Shown: positions 33,435-40,772 of the stretch, in pieces
Layout of the letters: each line of letters opens with the position of its first letter
Position numbering within the stretch: position 1 is the stretch's first letter
Source of the DNA: Lentisphaeria bacterium
Lineage (GTDB): Bacteria > Verrucomicrobiota > Lentisphaeria > Victivallales > Victivallaceae
DNA length: 51,489 nt
Reading direction: 5' to 3'
Assembly: GCA_018265615.1 (NCBI GenBank)
Contig: JABLYX010000008.1
Location: 64,813-116,301 of the forward strand
The notes under the pieces: generated by a model
What the model was told of the DNA's origin: nothing
The model's input: only the letters and a program-made list of their open reading frames with translations
Database searches by the model: none
Made by a program: the position numbers and the translations under genes

Positions 33435-33839
33435 ATGAAAAAAATGAATATATCCGACGCGGAGCTTGAGCTCCTGAAGGAGCTCTGGGTGGAGTCTCCG
33501 CTGACCTCCCGGCAGCTTGTCGACCGGCTTCAGGCACGGACCCAGTGGGGCGAGCCGACCATCAAAACGCTGCTGCTGCGGCTGCTGCGCAAGAAGGCGG
33601 TCCGCCGCCAGTCGCAGGGGAAATCGTTTCTCTATTCCGCCACGATCGAACGGGATGAATATCAATACACGGTAGGACGGACCATGATCGACCGGCTGTT
33701 CGACGGCTTTGCGGGGAACTTCCTGACCTGCCTGGTCCGGAACGAGGCGTTCCGTCCCGGCGAACTCGAAGAGCTGCGGAAACTGCTCGACGCGAAGGCC
33801 GCGCTGCAACAGTCCGGAGAAGAAAAAGAGGCGGAATAG
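33435..33839 (+). CDS. BlaI/MecI-family repressor
   Basis: A 134-residue winged-helix protein of the BlaI/MecI/CopY family: ISDAELELLKELWVESPLTS at the start and a wing with KKAVRRQSQGKSFLYSA, then a helical dimerisation and cleavage region. Family members bind TACA-N2-TGTA palindromes and are inactivated by proteolysis. Two such palindromes lie in front of this operon, so it most likely represses its own genes. It is followed after three bases by an M56 metallopeptidase, the classical sensor partner. No beta-lactamase gene is present. Confidence 0.92.
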   Translation: MKKMNISDAELELLKELWVESPLTSRQLVDRLQARTQWGEPTIKTLLLRLLRKKAVRRQSQGKSFLYSATIERDEYQYTVGRTMIDRLFDGFAGNFLTCLVRNEAFRPGELEELRKLLDAKAALQQSGEEKEAE

Positions 33840-33842
33840 AAA

Positions 33843-35297
33843 ATGAACACGCTTGAGCTGTATCTCGGAGCGACCTTTCTGCGCGGCGCGCTGGCCGTGC
33901 TGCTGCTGCTTGGAGCGGAACGGCTTTTGCGTCACAGGCTCGGGGCCGAATGCCGCCGTTTTCTCTGGCTGGTCTGCCTTGTACTGCTCGTCATTCCGCA
34001 GATGAACTTCTCCGTGCTGCCTGTAAAGCTCGACCTCTCCGGAGCCGCCGCGCCCGTGAAACGGGCCGCAAAGAGCGGGAGCGCGAAACCGCACGGCCGC
34101 ATTGCGCCGGCGGAGCTCAGGGAGCGTGCCACGCCGCGGGCGGTCTGGCGTTTCCTCGTCTTTCACCGCCGCAAGATCGAAGCTGCGGCGCTGGCCGGAC
34201 TGCCGCTGCCGGCGCTGCTGCTGCTGCTGTGCCGTTATCTTCGCTGCCGCAGGCAGATCCGGAGACTCCCCCCGGTCACCGACCGCAGGGTGCTTGAAAC
34301 CTGGAAGCGGATCCTGACGGAGGCCGGCCCGCTGCGCCGTCCGGCGGTTCTGCTGGACTCCTCCGTGATCGGCCTCGGGCCGACGCTGTTCGGCTGTTTC
34401 CGCCGGAAGCTGCTGCTGCCGGCAGACCGGCTGGAGGCGCTCTCCGATACAGAGCTGTGTCTGCTGCTGGAGCATGAGTACAACCATTGTCGGGCGGGAG
34501 ACGCTTTTCTCAACATGCTCGCACTGGTTCTGTGGGCGTTCTGCTGGTATAATCCGTTCATGCTGGTCGCGCGCCGCAGGGTGCGCAGCTGCAGTGAGTT
34601 CGAATGCGACCGCCGGGTGTTGCGGCGGCATCCGCACGCGGTCCGGGAGTACGGCAATCTGCTGCTGAAATTTGCCTCCGTGCCATCGGGGACGGCCGTG
34701 ACCATCGGGCTGGCGGAGTCGCCTCGCGAGCTTTCGCGCCGCATTCGCGGCATGACCGCCGGAGCGCCGACCCGCCGTACCCGCCTTTTCAGCCGCGGCA
34801 TCACGGTGTGCCTCGCGGCCATGATTGCGGCGCCGGCCTTTCTGGTGGCGGTCAATGCGCGCCCGGTCCGCAAGCCGCGGGCGGCGGCGCAGATTCAGCA
34901 GAAGCCGCTGCTGCCGCATCTGACGGTGAAGGCCGTTCCCGACTATGCCGGAGATGGAACGCCGGTCCCCTGCTGGGAGCTCGATTACTCGGAGCCGTTT
35001 CCGTATGGAAAGAGCGAACTTGTACTGGAATCCGGCGGCATCCGGCACCGGATCGGGCTCATGCAGAAGCCGGAATACCTCCGGCTCAGGGCTGGGGAGG
35101 ATGGCGGTCTGCATCCGGAGACATCGGACCTCCCGCCCGCGGCGGTCCCCGGCGTCTCCGCTGCGGAGAAAGTGACCGTTCCGGCGGACCGGAAGCCGGT
35201 TTACGCCTCGGCGGCCGGTTCATCTCTCCCGGCGGCATTCACCCTGGAGGTGGCGGGACTCGACCGTGAGAACCTGAACGGGTTCCGCCGTCCCTGA
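33843..35297 (+). CDS. M56 (BlaR1/MecR1-type) membrane metallopeptidase
   Basis: A 484-residue membrane protein of the M56 family. Transmembrane segments lie at about 8-26, 41-57, 112-130 and 222-240, with another near 330-350. The zinc motif HEYNH (H211, E212, H215) is intact, and the third ligand is probably E254 in SEFECDRRV. In BlaR1 and MecR1 the protease cleaves the repressor after signal binding. Here the part after the last helix is only about 130 residues and shows no penicillin-binding SxxK/SxN domain, so the signal is not likely to be a beta-lactam. It ends one base before the convergent symporter gene. Confidence 0.9.
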   Translation: MNTLELYLGATFLRGALAVLLLLGAERLLRHRLGAECRRFLWLVCLVLLVIPQMNFSVLPVKLDLSGAAAPVKRAAKSGSAKPHGRIAPAELRERATPRAVWRFLVFHRRKIEAAALAGLPLPALLLLLCRYLRCRRQIRRLPPVTDRRVLETWKRILTEAGPLRRPAVLLDSSVIGLGPTLFGCFRRKLLLPADRLEALSDTELCLLLEHEYNHCRAGDAFLNMLALVLWAFCWYNPFMLVARRRVRSCSEFECDRRVLRRHPHAVREYGNLLLKFASVPSGTAVTIGLAESPRELSRRIRGMTAGAPTRRTRLFSRGITVCLAAMIAAPAFLVAVNARPVRKPRAAAQIQQKPLLPHLTVKAVPDYAGDGTPVPCWELDYSEPFPYGKSELVLESGGIRHRIGLMQKPEYLRLRAGEDGGLHPETSDLPPAAVPGVSAAEKVTVPADRKPVYASAAGSSLPAAFTLEVAGLDRENLNGFRRP

Positions 35298-35298
35298 A

Positions 35299-36669
35299 TC
35301 AATGCCTGACGGCTTTGTCGATGAATTCAGCTTTCGGATCGTCGTAGATATTCTTGTTCAGGCCGCCTGTGAGTCTGGCCGTCCCCAGCGCCGAAACCAT
35401 GCCGTCGCTGACATTCAGCGCGGTCCTTCCCATATCGATGAGCGGTTCGATCGCAATCAGGAGCCCCGCGATCCCGACCGGCAAACCGAGGGCGGAGAGA
35501 ACCATGATCCCGGCGAAGGTCGCTCCGCCCCCGACGCCTGCGATGCCGATGGAGACCACGGTGATCGTGAGCACCATCACGAGGAAAAAGCCCGGCGTCA
35601 TCGCGCGGTCCGCGGCCGGGGCCACCATCACGACCAGCATCGCCGGGTAAATGGCGGCGCAGCCGTTCTGCCCGATGGAAACCCCGAGGGAGGCCGCCAG
35701 ATTGGCGACCCCGTCGGAGACGCCCATTTTCTCCGTGAGGGTGCGTACTGAAAGCGGCAGCGTGCCCGCGCTGGTCCGGGAGGTGAAGGCGAAGGTCAAT
35801 GCCGCCAGCGCCTTTCTGCAGTAGGTCAGCGGGTTCAGCCCCAATGCCGCAAGGATGAGCGCATGAATCAGGAACATGGCGAAGATCGCCGAATAGGATG
35901 CGAATACGAATTTGAGCAGCTTCAGGATGCCGGCGAAATCGCCTCCGGCAACCGTTCCGGTCATCAGGGAGAAGATGCCGTACGGCGTGAGCATGATGAC
36001 CATCATGACGATTTCCACCACCAGTGTATTGAGCGCATTCATCCACCGGGAGAACAGCTTGGCGTGTTCCGGCTCATAGGTGCGTACACCGATGACTCCG
36101 ATTCCGACCAGACAGGCGATCAGGACGACGGAAAGCGTCGCATTGGCCCCCTGGCCGGTCATCGCATAGAAGGGATTCGAGGGAATGATTCCGACGATCG
36201 TATCCTCAATAAGCCCCATGTCGCCCGCCTGGCTCTCCAGGGCGTGCGCGGTATGCTCTTCGGATTCCCCGATTGCGATACCCTCCGCAGTCAGGCCGAA
36301 GGTCATGGCGGTCAACCCGCCGACAACCGCGGCGACTGCGGCCGTTCCCAGCAGGAACACGAGGGCGAGCGCCGCGATTTTGCCCGTCTGCCTGCCGGAT
36401 TTCTGATTGATGATCGCGCAGACGATCGAGACGAAAATCAGGGGGATGACCATCATTTTCAGCAGACGGACATAGATGCTGCCGATAATGCCGATCCACC
36501 GCAGACTCGGGGCGGCGGCTTCTCCGCCGGCCAGGTTCAGGAACACCCCGAAGGCGATTGCCCCCGCCAGTGCCCCCAGCACGAGGATATTGAAGGAAAC
36601 CTTCTTTTTCTGCAGGATGAAAAGGGCGATGATGCCCAAGATGAAAATAGTGATATTTAATGCAATCAC
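35299..36669 (-). CDS. Cystine/dicarboxylate-type sodium symporter (TcyP-like)
   Basis: A 456-residue symporter of the dicarboxylate/amino acid:cation family with eight or so transmembrane helices. The start is GTG at 36669; a weak GAGG lies ten bases upstream. The segments VSFNILVLGAL, IYVRLLKMMVIPLIFVSIVCA and IEPLIDMGRTALNVSDGM are those of the L-cystine symporters TcyP/YdjN, so cystine import is the best guess. It is divergent from the bifunctional glutathione synthetase, which would need cysteine, supporting that substrate. Its promoter is at 36748-36776. Confidence 0.85.
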   Translation of the reverse strand: MIALNITIFILGIIALFILQKKKVSFNILVLGALAGAIAFGVFLNLAGGEAAAPSLRWIGIIGSIYVRLLKMMVIPLIFVSIVCAIINQKSGRQTGKIAALALVFLLGTAAVAAVVGGLTAMTFGLTAEGIAIGESEEHTAHALESQAGDMGLIEDTIVGIIPSNPFYAMTGQGANATLSVVLIACLVGIGVIGVRTYEPEHAKLFSRWMNALNTLVVEIVMMVIMLTPYGIFSLMTGTVAGGDFAGILKLLKFVFASYSAIFAMFLIHALILAALGLNPLTYCRKALAALTFAFTSRTSAGTLPLSVRTLTEKMGVSDGVANLAASLGVSIGQNGCAAIYPAMLVVMVAPAADRAMTPGFFLVMVLTITVVSIGIAGVGGGATFAGIMVLSALGLPVGIAGLLIAIEPLIDMGRTALNVSDGMVSALGTARLTGGLNKNIYDDPKAEFIDKAVRH

Positions 36670-36700
36670 GATCCGATAACCTCATTCAATCAATCAGACG

Positions 36701-36731
36701 GCCGCCGGACTGCGCGGATGCGGCCGGCGGC
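36701..36731 (-). other. GC-rich hairpin in the symporter leader
   Basis: GCCGCCGG (36701-36708) and CCGGCGGC (36724-36731) form a perfect 8-bp stem with a 15-base loop, in the roughly 70-base leader between the promoter and the GTG start. It could stabilise the mRNA 5' end or limit expression. It does not resemble a known riboswitch. Confidence 0.5.
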
Positions 36732-36747
36732 GGGACTCCTCTGATTA

Positions 36748-36776
36748 ATTATAACGTCCCATTCCTGAAATTACAA
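36748..36776 (-). promoter_or_regulatory. Promoter of the cystine-type symporter gene
   Basis: On the minus strand TTGTAA (36771-36776), 17 bases, TATAAT (36748-36753). The perfect -10 and correct spacing make this a confident promoter, with a leader of about 70 bases. Confidence 0.7.
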
Positions 36777-36894
36777 GCTCCGGAACGGGCTCAAGGGGAA
36801 GTTTGATGGAATTTCCGGCGGCATATTGCCGATTTATTGAGCGCCCGGGTTGATTTCCGCCACTCTCCGCTGTATTCTATTTCAGGAGGATTAA

Positions 36895-39111
36895 ATGATG
36901 AATCATCATATGGAAATCGCTGAAAAGCTGAATCGGGAGTCGGTGATCCGCACGGCGGGCGGGCTGCTGCGGAGCCGTGCCAACTGCAGGATCGGAGTCG
37001 AACGCGAGGGGTTGCGCTGTACCTCCGCCGGAGTGTTGTCGGAGGCTCCCCATCCGGCTTCGCTGGGCAGCAAGGACGACAATCCCTTCATCACCACAGA
37101 CTGGGCCGAGAGCCAGATCGAGCTGATAACGCCGCCCTGCGGGTCGGCCGTGGAATGTCATGACTTTCTGGAGACGCTGACCGATATCGCGCTGCGGGAA
37201 ATGGCGCTGCGGGACGAGCTGCTGTGGCCGCTCTCCACTCCGTGCGCGCTCCCGGAAACGGAGCGCATTCTCAGCGCCCGTTTTGAAGACGCCTCCGAAA
37301 ACGCCCGGCGCCGCAAACTCAGGGAGAAGTATCCGGTTGAGATGCTTCTGCTCTCCGGCATTCACTATAACTTTTCATTCGACGATGAGCTGCTGCGCCG
37401 CATCGCGGACGGCGGTGACCCCGGTCCGGTCCGGGAAGCCTGTTATCTGAAGGTCGTCCGCAATCTGCACCGGCTGCTGTGGTTCGCAGTCGGGCTGCTC
37501 GGAGCGTCTCCCGCCACGCTCGGCGAAAGGGAGATCAGGGTTTCGGTTCGCAACTCCTCTGTCGGCTACAGGAGCCCCTGTTCCCGGCAGCTGGACTACT
37601 CTTCGGTCGCGGCCTATTGCAAAAGCGTGAGCCGCTGTCAGGAAGAGGGGCTGATCGCCGCTCCGAGCGAACTGTATGCGCCGGTCCGGCTGCGCTTCTC
37701 CGGCGAAGCGGATGGCGGAATTCCTGAAATCGACAGGCTGGAATTGCGCATCCCGGATCTGAATCCATTTGAGAAATGCGGGATTTCAACGGCTGACATG
37801 GAGTTCCTCCGGCTTCTGTTCTTTCATTGTCTTCTGGCTGATGAATCGGAGCTGGAAAAATGTTCCGGCGACCCCGAGTCCGTGGCGGAGCATGGATTTA
37901 CCCCGGAACAGCGGGAGCGGGCCGGGTGGCTGCTGAAGCAAATGGGCGAAACCGCCCGGAGCATATATATGGAGATCCCGGACGCATTGGAGCTCGCGGG
38001 GGAACGCCTGCGCAGGCCGGAGCTCTCCTACGCCGAACGGATCCGGAAGCAGGGAGAACACTCCTCCGGCTGGCTGCGGCTGGCCGGAGCGCACCGCGAC
38101 GGCGCACTGGCGGAGGCGTGGCGCCTGCCGGGATTCGACGACCTGGAGCTCTCCACGCAATGCATCATCCGGGAAGCGATAAAAGCCGGGATTCCATTTG
38201 ACGTGATCAGCCGGGCGGACAATATCCTCCGCCTTCGAAAAGGGGCGCGGCGGGAATATGTGGTTCAGGCGACTAAAACCTCTCTCGACAATTATGTGAC
38301 GCCCCTGCTTATGGGCAACAAGGCCGTCAGCAAGAGGCTCCTGCACGAGCAGGGGATCCATACGCCCCGCGGAATTGAGCTGGAACCGCACTCCGGCGGC
38401 ACGGAGGAGCCGCTCCGGGCTTTCGTCGGGAAAAGGGCCGTCGTCAAACCCGTGTCGACCAATTACGGGATCGGGATCTCCGTATTTGAGGAGCCGGCGA
38501 CGGAGAAGCAGCTGCGGGAGGCGGTCCGTCTGGCCGCCGGATTCGACCGTCATATCCTGATCGAGGAGTTCTGCCCCGGCCGCGAGTTCCGTTTTCTCGT
38601 GATTGCGGGAGAGACGTTCGCCGTGACCTGCCGCCGGGCGTGCCGCGTGGTCGGCGACGGCGTTTCCACGATACACGGCCTGATCGAAAAGGCGAACCGG
38701 CATCCCTGGCGGGCTCCGGGGCACCACCGGCCGCTGGTCACGATCGTGGAGGACGAGGCGATGCGGCAATACCTGGTGCTGCAGAAGCTCGATTTCGGGA
38801 GCGTCATTCCAGCCGGCCGGGAGATCCGGCTGCGGCGCATTTCCAATATCAGCGCGGGCGGAGAAGCCTGCGACGCCACCGACGACATGCCGGAACGCTT
38901 CAAGAGAATCGCGGAACAGGCTGCCGGGGTTTTCGGCGCCGTCGTCTGCGGGGTGGACATCATCATCTCCGAGCCGGTCGGCCCGGCCTCCGAATACGCG
39001 GTGCTCGAAGTCAATTTCAATCCGGCGCTGCTGATTCACGAATTCCCTGCGGAGGGGAAACCGCGTCCGGCCGCCCGCCGGATTCTGGAAGTGCTGGGCC
39101 TGCCCGGCTGA
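36895..39111 (+). CDS. gshAB: Bifunctional glutamate-cysteine ligase / glutathione synthetase
   Basis: A 738-residue GshF/GshAB fusion that makes glutathione in two ATP-dependent steps. The N-terminal part (to about residue 450) is the GCL domain with CRIGVEREGLRC, TTDWAESQIELITPP and GIHYNFSF. The C-terminal ATP-grasp domain (about 480-738) has VVKPVSTNYGIGI, ILIEEFCPGREFRFLVI and VLEVNFNP. AGGAGG lies five bases before the ATG at 36895. GshF is best known from firmicutes and scattered other groups, so acquisition by transfer is possible. It is divergent from the cystine-type symporter, which would supply cysteine. Confidence 0.95.
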   Translation: MMNHHMEIAEKLNRESVIRTAGGLLRSRANCRIGVEREGLRCTSAGVLSEAPHPASLGSKDDNPFITTDWAESQIELITPPCGSAVECHDFLETLTDIALREMALRDELLWPLSTPCALPETERILSARFEDASENARRRKLREKYPVEMLLLSGIHYNFSFDDELLRRIADGGDPGPVREACYLKVVRNLHRLLWFAVGLLGASPATLGEREIRVSVRNSSVGYRSPCSRQLDYSSVAAYCKSVSRCQEEGLIAAPSELYAPVRLRFSGEADGGIPEIDRLELRIPDLNPFEKCGISTADMEFLRLLFFHCLLADESELEKCSGDPESVAEHGFTPEQRERAGWLLKQMGETARSIYMEIPDALELAGERLRRPELSYAERIRKQGEHSSGWLRLAGAHRDGALAEAWRLPGFDDLELSTQCIIREAIKAGIPFDVISRADNILRLRKGARREYVVQATKTSLDNYVTPLLMGNKAVSKRLLHEQGIHTPRGIELEPHSGGTEEPLRAFVGKRAVVKPVSTNYGIGISVFEEPATEKQLREAVRLAAGFDRHILIEEFCPGREFRFLVIAGETFAVTCRRACRVVGDGVSTIHGLIEKANRHPWRAPGHHRPLVTIVEDEAMRQYLVLQKLDFGSVIPAGREIRLRRISNISAGGEACDATDDMPERFKRIAEQAAGVFGAVVCGVDIIISEPVGPASEYAVLEVNFNPALLIHEFPAEGKPRPAARRILEVLGLPG

Positions 39112-39235
39112 ATCGCGTGACAATTATGGTTAAATAAAGAAAAAAATTCAATTTTAATTTTACTTTCGCACATTGGCGGATTATTTTTTATGGAGCAATT
39201 TCGTTTTCAGTGTTTTGCAAAGGGTGAAATTATCA

Positions 39236-39922
39236 ATGTATGATGTGATTTTCAACAGCGGGTTCATCGGCTTCCTGATCTGGGTTCTTCTCTTTGCGAC
39301 ATCCACCGCGGCGGCGGCCCTTGCGATCCGGTGCGGTTGGATGCTGCGCGGCAGGCGGTTCGAGTCCGAGAAGGTCCCGGCGGAAATCCTGTCGCGCCTG
39401 CAGGCGGGGGATTGGAGCTCGGCGGAGGAATATTGCCGGGGGAACGTATCCGTCACTGCGAAGATTCTCGGCGACGCCCTGCCGGCGGTTCATGCAAAAC
39501 GGAAGCAGGAGCGGCAGGAGCTGCTGACCTCGCTGCTCGACCGCCGGGTGCGTGAGGTGCTGCGCAAAATCAACAGTCTGTCGCTCTGCGGGAACATCGC
39601 GCCGATGCTCGGGCTGCTCGGGACCGTCACCGGTATGGTCGACGCGTTCATGGGGCTCGGAACTGCGATGGGTCCCGAAAAGGCCTCCATCCTCGCCATT
39701 TCGATTTCGCAGGCGCTTTACACGACGGCAGCGGGGCTGCTGGTTGCGGTCCCGGCGATCACGCTGACGGTATTCTTCCGGAATTTGCTCGAAAAGCGGG
39801 TGGAGAAAGTCGTTGACGGGCTGGACCGCGTCATGAGCGCGATACCGGAGCCTGAGGCGCCGGAAGCTCCTGCGCCCTCCCGTTGCCGGAGCACCGAAAC
39901 CCGGAAACTGCCGGTGGAGTAA
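39236..39922 (+). CDS. exbB: MotA/TolQ/ExbB proton channel protein
   Basis: A 228-residue inner-membrane channel subunit with three transmembrane helices. The start at 39236 removes 21 unlikely residues and has AAGGGTG upstream. The family core GNIAPMLGLLGTVTGMVDAF and ISQALYTTAAGLLVAVPA lies at about 120-190. ExbB/TolQ proteins use the proton gradient to drive a TonB/TolA-type protein. It is followed by two ExbD genes, giving an ExbB-ExbD-ExbD operon. No tonB gene is adjacent; the nearest TonB-like protein is at 47.7-51.1 kb. Confidence 0.88.
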   Translation: MYDVIFNSGFIGFLIWVLLFATSTAAAALAIRCGWMLRGRRFESEKVPAEILSRLQAGDWSSAEEYCRGNVSVTAKILGDALPAVHAKRKQERQELLTSLLDRRVREVLRKINSLSLCGNIAPMLGLLGTVTGMVDAFMGLGTAMGPEKASILAISISQALYTTAAGLLVAVPAITLTVFFRNLLEKRVEKVVDGLDRVMSAIPEPEAPEAPAPSRCRSTETRKLPVE

Positions 39923-39924
39923 TC

Positions 39925-40359
39925 ATGCGTTACACGCTGCCGCCGCAGGTTTCCGGCATGTCGGCCGGGTCGCTGTCGAGTATGATCGACATCGTCTTTC
40001 TGCTGATCATCTTCTTTGTGGTCACGGCGAGCTTTGACCGCGAGCAGATCGATTCGGAAGTTTCGCTTCCCGTCGCGGGTTCCGCCGCCGTCAAAAGCTT
40101 TCCTCCGGTCCGGCTGATGATCAATATCCTGCGGGACGGGACGGTGAAAACCGGATTTTACAGGATTCCCGCCGACCGTGTGGCCGCCGAACTCACCGGC
40201 CTTCTGCGGGACGGGAAGGAGAAAGAGCATACGGTCGTCATCATCAATGCGGACCGTGACATGCCGCACAAGCACCTGTCCGCAGTCATGGAGGCCCTGG
40301 CCGGGGCCGGATATGCGCAGGTCCGCATCAACGCTGAAATCCGGGAGGGGCGAAAATGA
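39925..40359 (+). CDS. exbD: ExbD/TolR family protein 1
   Basis: A 144-residue protein with one transmembrane helix near the N-terminus (MIDIVFLLIIFFVVTASF, about 20-38), including the conserved aspartate, and a periplasmic domain of the ExbD/TolR type (ending KHLSAVMEALAGAGYAQVRI). The start at 39925 lies two bases after exbB. It pairs with ExbB as the channel's gating subunit. Confidence 0.88.
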   Translation: MRYTLPPQVSGMSAGSLSSMIDIVFLLIIFFVVTASFDREQIDSEVSLPVAGSAAVKSFPPVRLMINILRDGTVKTGFYRIPADRVAAELTGLLRDGKEKEHTVVIINADRDMPHKHLSAVMEALAGAGYAQVRINAEIREGRK

Positions 40360-40754
40360 AGCGGCCCGCCATACCGGATCAGGAGGAGCCGCAGAGCATG
40401 TCGGCGATGACCGATGTCGTTTTCCTGCTGCTGATTTTTTTCATCGTCACGATGTCGGGCTACATCGAAATGACGCTGCTCGAAACGAACCTGCCGGGGG
40501 AGGCCGGTTCCGCCGGAGCGGTGGACCTCGAGAAGAATGTGAAGCTTGAGCTGCTGGCGGACGGAAGCTGCGCCGTGAACGGAACGGTTCAGACGCCGGC
40601 CAGCCTCGAACGGCTGTTCCGGCGCTACGCCCGGCTGATGCCGGACGCCGAATTCATGATCGGGTGCGATCCGGAGTCGCGCCATCATCAACTGGTTTCG
40701 GTGCTCTCCGGCCTCGCCGCCTATCGGCTGAAAAATGTGCGGCTGCTCAAATGA
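40356..40754 (+). CDS. exbD: ExbD/TolR family protein 2
   Basis: A 132-residue second ExbD with the helix MTDVVFLLLIFFIVTMSG (about 14-31) and its aspartate. It overlaps the first exbD by four bases (ATGA). ExbB with two distinct ExbD subunits is a recurrent arrangement in Planctomycetota, Verrucomicrobiota and Lentisphaerota, probably forming a heteromeric gate. It ends 18 bases before the convergent glycosidase gene. Confidence 0.88.
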   Translation: MKRPAIPDQEEPQSMSAMTDVVFLLLIFFIVTMSGYIEMTLLETNLPGEAGSAGAVDLEKNVKLELLADGSCAVNGTVQTPASLERLFRRYARLMPDAEFMIGCDPESRHHQLVSVLSGLAAYRLKNVRLLK

Positions 40755-40772
40755 TCCGTCTTGCGCCGATGG

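Noticed and set aside
33366..35114. A 582-codon minus-strand frame opposite the BlaI and M56 genes
   Set aside because: It spans two well-recognised genes on the other strand and shows no motif.
33843..35297. Beta-lactam sensor BlaR1/MecR1
   Set aside because: The protease part matches, but no penicillin-binding SxxK/SxN domain is present in the short C-terminal region and no beta-lactamase gene is nearby.
36850..36878. Promoter TTGATT-17-TATTCT directly before gshAB
   Set aside because: The predicted start would fall inside the ribosome-binding site, leaving a leader of about ten bases; the match may be chance.
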